Program-made: the position numbers and the translations under genes | DNA from: Arthrobacter sp. StoSoilA2 | GTDB taxonomy: Bacteria > Actinomycetota > Actinomycetes > Actinomycetales > Micrococcaceae | NCBI RefSeq assembly: GCF_019977195.1 | Contig: NZ_AP024643.1 | Coordinates: forward strand, 868,001-932,000 | Direction: 5' to 3' | Length of the DNA: 64,000 nucleotides | The notes under the pieces: model-generated | What the model saw: the letters and a program-made list of their open reading frames with translations, nothing else | What the model was told of the DNA's origin: nothing | Databases searched by the model: none | Part shown: positions 35,495 to 43,482 of the stretch, piece after piece | Layout: every line of letters begins with the position of its first letter | How positions within the stretch are numbered: the first letter of the stretch is position 1

Positions 35495-36427
35495 ATGCGG
35501 GACCTGATTGGATATGGGGAGAATCCCCCGATTGTCACTTGGCCTCACGGTGCCAAGGTTGCCGTCTCCTTGGTGCTGAACTACGAGGAAGGCGCTGAAA
35601 GTTCCATCGAAGCAGGAGATGAGCGGGACGAGGACGTTTCCATCTTTGGCGGATGGTCCTCTGACCCCTCGCGGCGCAGCCTTATGAAGGAGTCCTTCTT
35701 CGAATACGGCAGCCGCGTCGGCATTTGGCGATACCTGGGCATGTTCAGGGAGTACAACGTTCCAGCAACCGTTATGGCCTGTGGAGCTGCCCTTGAACGG
35801 AATCCGGACGCGGCCGTTGCTATTGTCCGGGATGGTCATGAGATCTGCGCCCACGGCTACAAGTGGCGCGGAACGGTGGGAATGGAGCCGGATGAAGAAC
35901 GGCAGGAAATCCGGAAGTCCTTGGCCGCCGTCGAGGCCGTGTCCGGAGTGCGGCCGGTGGGTTGGTATGTCCGTGAGGGCATCACCGAGAACACCCGGAC
36001 CATCCTGGCCGAGGAAGGCGTTCTTTACGATTCCAATTCCTACGCAGACGATCTTCCCTACTATGTGAAGGCCGGCACGCACAATCACTTGGTGGTGCCA
36101 TACTCGGGTGACACGAACGATGCCCGCTTCTGGGGCAACGGGAGCCTGGGCACCGCGGAGGATTTCTTCAACGTGTTGAGGGACTCTCTGGACTGCCTGC
36201 TGATTGAAGGCGAAACCGTGCCCAAGATGATGTCAGTCGGGCTGCATTTGAGGATTGGCGGGCGGCCCAGCGTTGCCCACGGAGTGCGCCGTTTTCTTGA
36301 GTACGCCCTTGCCAAAGAGGGAGTCTGGTTCGCCACCCGTGAGGAGATTGCGCGGTGGTGGATGGAGCACCCGCCCGTGGAGGTAAACGCCAGACCGGCC
36401 GAGGCTGCTTTCGAGGGGGCGGCGTGA
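35495..36427 (+). CDS. PuuE-like polysaccharide-deacetylase-fold hydrolase (first copy)
   Basis: A 310-residue protein resembling PuuE allantoinase: RDLIGYGENPPIVTWPHGAK, VLNYEEGAE, FFEYGSRVGIWR and DGHEICAHGYKW. PuuE-type enzymes open the allantoin ring without the metal site of classical amidohydrolases. Related proteins act on other ring amides or remove acyl groups, so the exact reaction is open. AAGGAGAG precedes the ATG, and the stop overlaps the next ATG (TGATG). A second copy lies at 39185 on the other strand. Confidence 0.85.
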   Translation: MRDLIGYGENPPIVTWPHGAKVAVSLVLNYEEGAESSIEAGDERDEDVSIFGGWSSDPSRRSLMKESFFEYGSRVGIWRYLGMFREYNVPATVMACGAALERNPDAAVAIVRDGHEICAHGYKWRGTVGMEPDEERQEIRKSLAAVEAVSGVRPVGWYVREGITENTRTILAEEGVLYDSNSYADDLPYYVKAGTHNHLVVPYSGDTNDARFWGNGSLGTAEDFFNVLRDSLDCLLIEGETVPKMMSVGLHLRIGGRPSVAHGVRRFLEYALAKEGVWFATREEIARWWMEHPPVEVNARPAEAAFEGAA

Positions 36428-36852
36428 TGGGAACCGGAGACGGGCAAACAGCCACAGTCAACATCGATCGGCTGGTGCACAACGTCCATGAGCAAGGCTT
36501 TACTGCCTTGGACAAGGTAGGACTCAACGGTCAGCGCGACCAAGGCCTGGTCAGCACACTCATCTCCCGGGACCTCAGCGGTTCAGATGATTTGTGCGTC
36601 AGCTGGGGCCGGATCCTTCCCGGCCAGCACCACCTGTGCCACCATCACCCGGACGCATCAGAGTTCTATGTTGTCGTCAGCGGGACCCCGATTGTCCATC
36701 TTGGCGACCTCACTTACCGGGCAAAACCGGGCGATGGCATTTATATCCCCCGCGGGACTACCCACGGACTCACCAACGACGGTTCAGAAAATGTGGATCT
36801 CGTGGTTGGTGTGAGCAAGCCTGCTGACTGGCAATTCGTTCCGGATGAGTGA
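36427..36852 (+). CDS. Single-domain cupin protein
   Basis: A 141-residue cupin. Motif 1 is HHLCHHHPDASEFYVVVSG (about 67-85, His and Glu ligands) and motif 2 is PGDGIYIPRGTTHGL (about 104-118). It could be a metal enzyme (isomerase, dioxygenase, ureidoglycolate-lyase-like) or a binding protein. Its start overlaps the PuuE-like stop, which ties it to that step; purine-ureide clusters often pair PuuE with small accessory enzymes. A frame from 36355 is open but would overlap the PuuE gene extensively. Confidence 0.82.
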   Translation: MGTGDGQTATVNIDRLVHNVHEQGFTALDKVGLNGQRDQGLVSTLISRDLSGSDDLCVSWGRILPGQHHLCHHHPDASEFYVVVSGTPIVHLGDLTYRAKPGDGIYIPRGTTHGLTNDGSENVDLVVGVSKPADWQFVPDE

Positions 36853-36913
36853 AGTCTCCAGCGGACGCCAAGGCCAGATCCATTCGTCATCATCACTTTC
36901 AGGAGGACCACAC

Positions 36914-37636
36914 GTGAACCAGGAACAGCCTCCGGCCCTGAAACGCAGCGTTGGCATCATCACCGCCGACCCCACCCCTACTTTGCTGGCACTCCTCGCG
37001 CATGCCGGGGTGGACTTCCTTGTCCTGGACGCTGAACAGACGGGGATTTCCGTCCGGCAATGCCGTGATGCAGTGCAACGGCTGGCTGGCTCCGGGGTGC
37101 ACGTGGCAGTGCGGGTACCGGACTTGGAACCGAACACACTGGTGGCCTTCGCGAACACCGGGGTAGACGAGATAGTCCTTCCGCAGCTGCGCACGGTGGA
37201 CCAACTCGAACGGGCTTACGAGGCTACGAGGTACGCCCCCGTGGGTTCACGTCCCCACCAAGTCACGCCCGCTTCGTCCTTTGGGTTGGACTATTCCTTC
37301 TCTCCCTTGTTGACCGTGTTGTTCGAGACAGCAGAAGCTGTGGAACGGGTCAAGGAGTTCGTTGACAGTGACGCATTTGCCGGAGGGTGGGTGGGTCCGA
37401 CTGACCTGGGCACGGATCTCCGTCGACATGGAGAAGAGCGCCCCGAAGCCTTGCAGGAAGCCATCAAGCATGTGGTCGACATTGTTGCAGGGGCTGGCTA
37501 CAGCATTGGAGTTCCTGCGCCCGCGATGTCCGCAGCGGCGACTGTTTTCAGCCGTGGCGCTGACCGTTGTGCCGTCTATTGGGAGAAAGAGGTTGCTTCC
37601 ATGCTTACCGGTTACGCCGGGTTGCGGGCGGCGTGA
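36914..37636 (+). CDS. HpcH/HpaI-type aldolase
   Basis: A 240-residue class II aldolase/citrate-lyase-beta relative, expected to split a hydroxy-oxo acid into pyruvate (or a similar unit) and an aldehyde. Visible family elements are FLVLDAEQTGIS, DEIVLPQLRTVDQLE, the metal-ligand Glu in LFETAEAVE (about 141) and WVGPTDLGTDL (about 160). GTG at 36914 is chosen because AGGAGG lies seven bases upstream; the ATG at 36845 overlaps the cupin stop and lacks such a site. It would finish a ring-fission pathway by returning carbon to central metabolism. Confidence 0.85.
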   Translation: MNQEQPPALKRSVGIITADPTPTLLALLAHAGVDFLVLDAEQTGISVRQCRDAVQRLAGSGVHVAVRVPDLEPNTLVAFANTGVDEIVLPQLRTVDQLERAYEATRYAPVGSRPHQVTPASSFGLDYSFSPLLTVLFETAEAVERVKEFVDSDAFAGGWVGPTDLGTDLRRHGEERPEALQEAIKHVVDIVAGAGYSIGVPAPAMSAAATVFSRGADRCAVYWEKEVASMLTGYAGLRAA

Positions 37637-37703
37637 GCAACCTTGCCAAGGACGCATCCGCCGTCGAAACCGTTGCCTTCAAAAAGGCATCCAAGCGAAA
37701 TCA

Positions 37704-37716
37704 TCTTCGATATACT
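37704..37716 (+). promoter_or_regulatory. Shared CTTYGATAT motif, promoter of the XRE-cupin gene
   Basis: TCTTCGATATACT, in which TATACT (37711-37716) is a good -10 hexamer, 34 bp before the GTG start. CGAA (37696-37699) and TTCG (37706-37709) flank it as an inverted pair. Same core as at 25897 and 40153, which suggests autoregulation by the XRE-cupin protein. Confidence 0.5.
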
Positions 37717-37749
37717 GACGCAAAACCGAGGACTAATGAAGGAGTCGTC

Positions 37750-38367
37750 GTGGACGGTACAGACACAGCACAAGGCGAAGTAACCGAGTCCCTGGAACGC
37801 GACTTCTGGATTGCCCATCTCGGGGCCATGATCAAACAGCAGCGCCTCGGCCGTTTCACGGTGGAGGAGCTTGCTGAACGCGCAGGCGTCAGCGCGGGAC
37901 TCATTAGCCAGATCGAGCGCGGAATCGGTAATCCTTCGTTCGCGACGCTGCTTCGCTTGGCCAATTCGCTGGACCTTCCGCTGGCAAGCATGTTCATGGA
38001 CCCGAATGAGGGCCAGGACCACATGCTGGTACGCCGGGCCGATCGGCGACGCATCGAAATTCCTTCCCAGGGCATCATCATGGAGCTGATCGTTCCGGAT
38101 TCGGAGCGCAAGCTGGGCGTCATCAGCATGACCATTCCAGCCAACTTCGAGGGCGCACACGTTCCGCACTCCCACGAGGGCGAGGAATGTGTCATCCTGC
38201 AGGCCGGCACTCTGGTGGCGACCATCGGTGGCCAGGATTTCGTGCTGGAAGCCGGCGACAGCCTGACGTACGACGCTTCCTTGCCACATTGGTGGAGCAA
38301 CCAAACGAATTCGGCCGCAGTCATGCTCGCGATCTCCACGCCGCCCTCTCTCGGCAAAGCGCACTAA
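37750..38367 (+). CDS. XRE-type regulator with C-terminal cupin domain
   Basis: A 205-residue transcription factor. The helix-turn-helix covers about residues 24-80 (IKQQRLGRFTVEELAERAGV, then SAGLISQIERGIGNPSFATL). The sensor cupin is about 115-190, with HVPHSHEGEECVILQ and ASLPHWWSN as metal/ligand motifs. Such proteins repress or activate catabolic genes in response to a small molecule. The GTG at 37750 follows GAAGGAG; an in-frame ATG at 37567 lies inside the aldolase gene and is rejected. It is the only regulator inside the island, so it is the best candidate to read the shared promoter motif. Confidence 0.9.
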   Translation: MDGTDTAQGEVTESLERDFWIAHLGAMIKQQRLGRFTVEELAERAGVSAGLISQIERGIGNPSFATLLRLANSLDLPLASMFMDPNEGQDHMLVRRADRRRIEIPSQGIIMELIVPDSERKLGVISMTIPANFEGAHVPHSHEGEECVILQAGTLVATIGGQDFVLEAGDSLTYDASLPHWWSNQTNSAAVMLAISTPPSLGKAH

Positions 38368-38369
38368 AC

Positions 38370-39089
38370 GTGGGCGCTCCCGGCCCGAAGACCAGGCTTG
38401 GCATCCTGGTGCCGTCGAGCAATTCGAATGCGGAAACCCTCACAGCATCGATCCTTGCGGAACAGCCCGATCTTGGAGTGCACTACAGCCGCTTCCGTCT
38501 GCCTCCACGGCTTGATGATCCAGTTGACCTGGGCGTCCTCGGAGAGGCTCCTTCCCTGTTGAATGACGCCGAGCTGCAAGCCATCGCCTTCCACGGCACA
38601 TCCGGTTCCTGGACGGGCATCGCAGGCGATCACGGACTTTGTGCCGGGCTTGAGTCCGTGTGCGGCGCGCCCGCAACCACCGCATCCGTGGCCGTCGTCG
38701 AGGCCCTTGCAGTCTTGAAGGCGACGCGCGTCGGCCTCGTTTTTCCAGGGCCCGGCACTATTGCTTCCCTGATTCAGGAGGAGTACGCGGCCCACGGCAT
38801 TGACGTCACAGGTATTTCGGTTCCGGAGGTGGTGATGACCAACCCGGAAATAGCCCGACTGGACAAGTCCGGAGTCGTGGGCCTGATGAGGCCCGCCTTC
38901 ACTGCGGACATGGATGCCGTGGTGTGCATCGGAACCAACCTTCGCTCGGGATACTTCGTCGCCGGCCTTGAGCAGGAGTTCGGCATTCCCGTAGTCGACA
39001 GTGCCATCGCGACTCTTTGGCATCTGCTCCGCATTGCCGGGGTGGCCCGGCCGATCCCGGGATGGGGAGCGCTCCTGGCTTTGGAGTAG
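38370..39089 (+). CDS. Asp/Glu racemase-fold protein, arylmalonate-decarboxylase-like
   Basis: A 240-residue member of the Asp/Glu/hydantoin racemase superfamily (which also holds maleate isomerase and arylmalonate decarboxylase). Two-cysteine racemases have C-T-S in the first catalytic loop; here that loop reads HGTSGS (Gly 76), and the second loop keeps its cysteine (VVCIGTN, Cys 186). A Gly/Cys arrangement with a T-S dioxyanion loop is the pattern known from arylmalonate decarboxylase, so a decarboxylase acting on a malonate-type acid is a real option. The GTG start lies two bases after the regulator's stop. Confidence 0.82.
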   Translation: MGAPGPKTRLGILVPSSNSNAETLTASILAEQPDLGVHYSRFRLPPRLDDPVDLGVLGEAPSLLNDAELQAIAFHGTSGSWTGIAGDHGLCAGLESVCGAPATTASVAVVEALAVLKATRVGLVFPGPGTIASLIQEEYAAHGIDVTGISVPEVVMTNPEIARLDKSGVVGLMRPAFTADMDAVVCIGTNLRSGYFVAGLEQEFGIPVVDSAIATLWHLLRIAGVARPIPGWGALLALE

Positions 39090-39184
39090 AAGCGGCTGGC
39101 CCTGAATGGAAGTGGCCCGAGCTCAGCTTCCCGGAAGCCCTATGAGGTGCCCTGCAACGCCGGTGACCCGCCGCCGTCGTGTGT

Positions 39185-40108
39185 TCAGCAGTCGTCTGCT
39201 CCGCCCGCCGTAACGTCCAGCCAGGCATTGACGATGTCCATGCGTGTCGCGAACCAGGCATCCTTCTGGCGTGCGTGGGAGATGAATCGCTCGAGCGCCA
39301 CTGCGTACCCCGGCCGTCCAATGAGCCGGGGGTGTAGTCCGACGCTCATCACGGAGGGGCCGCCGCGGGGATCTTCGAGCAGCATGTCCAATGCGGCGGT
39401 GAGGTGGTTGCCGAACGCTGTCGCGGTGGGGAATTGCTTGAACAGCCCGGAATCGTTGGTATCACCCGCGTACGGCAGGACTGGAAGGCGCGGATTTCCT
39501 TGGCCACTGCCCCAATGCGGCAGGTCGTCATTGAAACTGTTCGATTCGTACGCGAACCCGTTGGTAGCGAGAGCCTGGCGGGTCCCCGGTTTGAGGCCAT
39601 CCCGCGAGTACCAACTCGTGGGGACGTGGCCTGTACTCTCCATAATCGCGTCCTTGGACGCGACAATCAGGCGGTGCTCCGCGTCGTCGTCGAGGTCTGT
39701 GTGCGTGTCCCACTGGTTCCCGTGATCTGCGATCTCATGACCGTCGCGGACCAACGCTGCAGCAATTAGAGGGTTGAGCTGCAACGCTGCGGCACAGCAG
39801 AAGGCGGTCGCTTGGACTCTGTGTTTCCGCAGGATCCTCAGCAAGCGCCAGATGCCAGCCCTGGAGCCGTATTCGAAGGCTGATTCCAGGGCGACGTTGC
39901 GTACTGCTGCTGGCTGGGCGGGAATCCAGTGTGCCGCCAGGTCGTCGGCCTTGTCGCCGCGGGCGATGCTGCGCTCGGCACCCTCTTCCACATTGATCAC
40001 GAGGGAAACTGCCACCCTGGCATTGCCCGGCCAGCGGAACTCTGGCGGCGTTTCGCCATATCCGACGAAATCCCGCTGCGTGGGTGGCTGTGCCATTGGC
40101 TTCTCCAT
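39185..40108 (-). CDS. PuuE-like polysaccharide-deacetylase-fold hydrolase (second copy)
   Basis: A 307-residue paralogue of the protein at 35495: RDFVGYGETPPEFRWPGNAR, VINVEEGAE, AFEYGSRAGIWRL and DGHEIADHGNQWDTH. The first copy has HGYKWRG where this one has HGNQWDTH, so active-site residues may differ. Start: ATG at 40108 (AGGAA eight bases upstream) or 40096 (GGAGA six bases upstream). It is transcribed alone on the minus strand, divergent from the amidohydrolase operon, with which it shares an 80-bp promoter region. Confidence 0.85.
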   Translation of the reverse strand: MEKPMAQPPTQRDFVGYGETPPEFRWPGNARVAVSLVINVEEGAERSIARGDKADDLAAHWIPAQPAAVRNVALESAFEYGSRAGIWRLLRILRKHRVQATAFCCAAALQLNPLIAAALVRDGHEIADHGNQWDTHTDLDDDAEHRLIVASKDAIMESTGHVPTSWYSRDGLKPGTRQALATNGFAYESNSFNDDLPHWGSGQGNPRLPVLPYAGDTNDSGLFKQFPTATAFGNHLTAALDMLLEDPRGGPSVMSVGLHPRLIGRPGYAVALERFISHARQKDAWFATRMDIVNAWLDVTAGGADDC

Positions 40109-40145
40109 CTCGGGGGTTCCTGCGCCGCAGCGTTACGGCTATAGT

Positions 40146-40165
40146 GAAGCAAACTTCGATATGAT
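40146..40165 (+). promoter_or_regulatory. Shared CTTYGATAT motif, amidohydrolase-operon promoter
   Basis: ACTTCGATATGAT with TATGAT (40160-40165) as -10. A perfect dyad GAAG-CAAA-CTTC (40146-40157) abuts it. No convincing -35 is seen, which would fit a promoter that needs an activator. Core identical or nearly so to 25897 and 37704. Confidence 0.5.
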
Positions 40166-40188
40166 GAAACTAGCCGAGAGGGGCCTGA

Positions 40189-41562
40189 ATGTCTACGCTC
40201 ATCCGTGGAGGCATCGTTATTACGGCGTCCGGCGACACAGTCACCGACGGCGGCGCGGTAGTCATCCGCGATGGCCGCATCGCGGATGTGCTCCACCGAT
40301 GGGATGCAGGTCAGCCGTTTGACGGCGAAGTCATCGAGGCATCCGGGTGCGTGGTCATGCCAGGCCTGATCAATATCCACACCCACGGAGTGACCCCGGG
40401 CCCGCTGTTCCCGAGTGCGGCACCGGCGCTGCCTGCCGAGCGATGGATGGCGAATCTGGACAGGCACCTTTTGGCGGGAACCACCACAGTGCTCAGCCTC
40501 TGTGGTTTCGCCTCCATGGACGATGTCCGCGAAGCAGACAAAAGGCACGCCGTGCACGTCCGTGGTGCAACGACCCATCTACCCCATTGCTTGCGGGCCG
40601 CAGCTCTGGCGGACGGCCGGGGTCTTACAGTCGAGGCGGGCGAACTCACCGTTGAGGCGATACTCGACGACGGCGCTGTCGCCATCGGTGAGTTGGGCGG
40701 TGGACAAACCCTGGGCGGCGGAGGGCAGGACCTCGTCTACATCCCTGCGGCTATCCAAAAAGCCTCCAGCATTCGAGTCACTATTGATCAAGCCCGCCGC
40801 ATCAAGGAAGCAGTCCTGGGCAGGTTCATCGACGTCCGCGCATTCGATCCGGCAGCCCTTGCGGGGGCGGCCCAGGACGCTGGCCTGGCGGACGCCTTCA
40901 CAGCAACCCAGCTGGTGAAGCTCGTCAAGGACACGGTGATGCCGTCATTTGTCCCGGCCATCGAAGGAATTCGGGAGGGTGTCCGTGCGGCGTCGAAGTT
41001 TGGCGTGCCGGCCATCGTGCACAGCGCATCAGCAACCGCCAGCGTTCTAAGGGAACTGATGCCCGAGCTTGCTGGAACGGGAGCCACGGTGATTGCCGCG
41101 CACGCCAACCACCCGTCCCACACGCCGGCCGAGGCCTACGAACTGGCTGTCCTGGGCAGAAAAATGGGTTGGCCGGCTGAGGCTTCAGTGTTTGATCTCC
41201 TGCACCGCCGGCGAACGGTGACTACGCGCGAGCACTGGGACTTGCTGCTTCAGGAAACCGGCCTGATCTCAGTCATCGGGACCGACTATGGACACGACGG
41301 GGACCATGACGAGCTAATCTCTGCCGTCCAGGATATTGCGGCGCACGGACACCGATCCCTGGCGGGTGCCGTCGCCATGGCAACCTCTGCCGTGGCTGAT
41401 CTGGTTCCGGGCATCGCACCCGGAAGCGGGCGGCTCGAGGCTGGGCGAGTCGGGGATGTAGTGGTCGCCAACGCCGGGGATTTCAGGGATGTACGTTTTG
41501 TTCTGGCAGACGGCGTCTGCGTGGTTCGCGATGGACGGCTCACCCCGGAGGCGCACCGATGA
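40189..41562 (+). CDS. Amidohydrolase superfamily enzyme
   Basis: A 457-residue metal-dependent hydrolase. The N-terminal beta-sandwich (LIRGGIVITASGDTVTDGG) leads to the metal motif NIHTHG (about 62-67). Later metal/active-site candidates are IVHSASA, AHANHPSHT and IGTDYGHDGDHD (about 364-375). It differs clearly from the hydantoinase-like enzyme at 22250, so the island has two different cyclic amidohydrolase candidates. GAGGGGCC precedes the ATG. Its stop overlaps the start of a small partner gene (ATGA), and the amidase follows. Confidence 0.86.
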   Translation: MSTLIRGGIVITASGDTVTDGGAVVIRDGRIADVLHRWDAGQPFDGEVIEASGCVVMPGLINIHTHGVTPGPLFPSAAPALPAERWMANLDRHLLAGTTTVLSLCGFASMDDVREADKRHAVHVRGATTHLPHCLRAAALADGRGLTVEAGELTVEAILDDGAVAIGELGGGQTLGGGGQDLVYIPAAIQKASSIRVTIDQARRIKEAVLGRFIDVRAFDPAALAGAAQDAGLADAFTATQLVKLVKDTVMPSFVPAIEGIREGVRAASKFGVPAIVHSASATASVLRELMPELAGTGATVIAAHANHPSHTPAEAYELAVLGRKMGWPAEASVFDLLHRRRTVTTREHWDLLLQETGLISVIGTDYGHDGDHDELISAVQDIAAHGHRSLAGAVAMATSAVADLVPGIAPGSGRLEAGRVGDVVVANAGDFRDVRFVLADGVCVVRDGRLTPEAHR

Positions 41563-41774
41563 GTCAAGCATCCAACAAGGCGCTGCCGTTGAGCAGTCAC
41601 CAACTGGCAATCGTCCATGAGCTGGTTGGAGCTTCGATTGCCCAGCAGGACCTTCCCGCGCTGGAGAGTGCCTACCGCGACTTCCGGACTGGGATGGATT
41701 CCCTGAAGGCTGCCTTTGAACAGCAAATCCTTTTGGAAAAGGAGACCGACGCAAAACGGGAGGTGAATCCTTGA
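41559..41774 (+). CDS. Small helical protein, possible GatC/AtzG-like amidase partner
   Basis: A 71-residue protein predicted as two or three helices (SSHQLAIVHELVGASIAQQ; LESAYRDFRTGMDSLKAAFE). It overlaps the preceding gene by 4 bp and the following amidase by 4 bp. AtzG is a protein of about this size that binds and stabilises the amidase AtzE in cyanurate degradation, much as GatC serves GatA. Size, composition and position suggest the same role here. The sequence resemblance is too weak to be certain. Confidence 0.7.
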   Translation: MSQASNKALPLSSHQLAIVHELVGASIAQQDLPALESAYRDFRTGMDSLKAAFEQQILLEKETDAKREVNP

Positions 41775-43177
41775 CGGAAGCGTGGGAACTGGGCATCGCG
41801 GAAGCAGCTGTACTCATCCGGCGTCGCCACTTGTCCGCTGTTGAACTGCTCGACGCTGTTCTGGATCGTGCCCGGGCCACAGAGGAGTATGCCCGGGCCT
41901 GGGCGCATATCGACGAACGCGGCGCACGTGAAGCGGCCCGCATCGCCGATGACCTGGCCATCGGGGGCCAATTCGCAGGCAGCCTTCACGGGATCCCCAT
42001 CGGAATGAAGGACGTCATCGACGTCCAGGGGATGCCGACGGAGGCCGGCTCCGAAAGCCTCCGTGGGAATATCGCGCCGGACGACGCCGGAGTGGTACGC
42101 CGACTCCGTGAAAGCGGTGCCGTGATCCTCGGGAAGCTTCAAACACACGAGTTCGCCTTCGGACAAGGAACTCCACCGTCGCGAAACCCTTGGGGCCCTG
42201 ACCGGTACGCAGGAGGCTCATCCGTTGGATCGGGCGTTGCCGTTGCTGTGGGCTCAATTCCCGGGGCGCTGGGCACTGATACCGGTGGCTCCGTCCGGAA
42301 CCCGGCCGCCATCAACGGGCTGGTGGGGCTCAAGCCAAGCTACGGCGTCGCTTCTTCCACTGGCATCCTTCACGTAAGCCACACCATGGATCACGTGGGA
42401 CCTATTGCCCGGAGCGTCGAAGACTGCGCGGCGCTTCTGGACGGCATGGTGGAGCCACAGGGCATGGCGCTGCTTGGCGGGCCAGTCTCAGCCCAAATCC
42501 GTGCCCCCCTTGTTCCGGTCAGGCTTGGGGTCGATCGCAGAATGTGGTCGGAATGGGGAGTTACCGCGGAAGTCACGGAGGCCGTGGAAGGAGCGCTTCG
42601 TGTATTCAGGGACCTTGGATTCGAGGTCGTGGAACTTCCGCTTCCCGAGCTTGACCTTGCCCTGCATGCCAGCGTCGCAATCTCTCTTTCCGAAGCTGCC
42701 CAACATCATCGCGTCCGGCTGGGCAGCGCGGCGGAACGATACTTGCCCGCCACCCGCATCATGATCGAAACAGGTGCGCTGGCTTCCGAGGAGGACCTTC
42801 ACCTGGCGTGGCAGGTAAGGGCGCACCTCCGGTGGTTCTTGCCGCGCGCCATGGCACAGGCTGGAGTACATGGACTCGTGTCACCTACGCTGCCGACGAT
42901 CGCCCCCTTGGCTCAGACGATGTCCTCTGAACTGACTGGTTCCCCCGGAGAGGACTCCCTTTCGGCTGCCCTTCGCATGCTCTCAGCTGCGAATCTGACC
43001 GGCATGCCTGGGGTGAGTATTCCCTGTGGCTTCTCAAACGGGCAGCCCGTTGGTCTGCACATCATGGGACCGGAACACGCCGATGCCAGGGTCCTCGCGA
43101 TCGCCCAAGCCTATGAGCGCGCCACGCAATGGAAGGGGTTCGTGCCGGTCCATATGCTGCCACAAACTGTTGGGTAG
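41771..43177 (+). CDS. Amidase signature enzyme (AtzE/GatA-like)
   Basis: A 468-residue amidase with Lys in IGMKDVID (about 79), Ser in GGSSVGSG (about 153) and Ser in TDTGGSVRNPAA (about 177). It starts with TTG at 41771 within the stop of the small protein, preceded by GGGAGG. Relatives include GatA and AtzE (1-carboxybiuret hydrolase). It would act after the amidohydrolase two genes upstream, for instance on a linear carbamoyl product. Confidence 0.9.
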   Translation: MTEAWELGIAEAAVLIRRRHLSAVELLDAVLDRARATEEYARAWAHIDERGAREAARIADDLAIGGQFAGSLHGIPIGMKDVIDVQGMPTEAGSESLRGNIAPDDAGVVRRLRESGAVILGKLQTHEFAFGQGTPPSRNPWGPDRYAGGSSVGSGVAVAVGSIPGALGTDTGGSVRNPAAINGLVGLKPSYGVASSTGILHVSHTMDHVGPIARSVEDCAALLDGMVEPQGMALLGGPVSAQIRAPLVPVRLGVDRRMWSEWGVTAEVTEAVEGALRVFRDLGFEVVELPLPELDLALHASVAISLSEAAQHHRVRLGSAAERYLPATRIMIETGALASEEDLHLAWQVRAHLRWFLPRAMAQAGVHGLVSPTLPTIAPLAQTMSSELTGSPGEDSLSAALRMLSAANLTGMPGVSIPCGFSNGQPVGLHIMGPEHADARVLAIAQAYERATQWKGFVPVHMLPQTVG

Positions 43178-43366
43178 GCATCTGCGCGTCAGGGAGTGCT
43201 TGGCCGATGACACCCAAATTCCCCACGGACCCTGAAACGGGCTGAGGACGCCTGGATTCCCGGGGCGTCAACCCATCGTTGTGGCGCGCACGAATATGGG
43301 TGTCGCCAGCCAAACCGCTAACCGGCGAAACCGAAAACCGCTGGGGCGCGAAACAAGCGAAAACAC

Positions 43367-43404
43367 GAGAACCCCTGGAAATCCTTTGATTTCCAGGGGT
43401 TCTC
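43367..43404 (-). terminator. Hairpin terminator of tRNA-Thr
   Basis: Perfect 16-bp arms at 43367-43382 and 43389-43404 with a 6-base loop. On the minus strand it begins six bases past the tRNA's 3' end and is followed by GTGTTTTC. Confidence 0.75.
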
Positions 43405-43409
43405 TACCG

Positions 43410-43482
43410 AGCTTCCTATCAGAATCGAACTGATGACCTTTTCATTACGAGTGAAACGCTCTACCGACTGAGCTAAGGAAGC
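43410..43482 (-). tRNA. tRNA-Thr (anticodon CGU)
   Basis: 73 nt on the minus strand: acceptor stem GCTTCCT/AGGAAGC, D arm with AGCTCAGTCGGTAGAGC, anticodon arm TTTCA-CTCGTAA-TGAAA giving CGU, and T loop GTTCGATTC. No encoded CCA. It marks the boundary between the catabolic island and core genes, and tRNA genes are common integration sites, though no direct repeat of its 3' end was noticed. Confidence 0.95.

Noticed and set aside
43178..43409. Short dyads downstream of the amidase as a terminator (for example GACGCC ... GGCGTC).
   Set aside because: Arms are only six bases and no T run follows; not distinguishable from chance in GC-rich DNA.
22250..43482. Integrative element ending at tRNA-Thr.
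   Set aside because: No integrase, no second copy of the tRNA 3' end and no conjugation genes were seen; gene density and codon use resemble the flanks.
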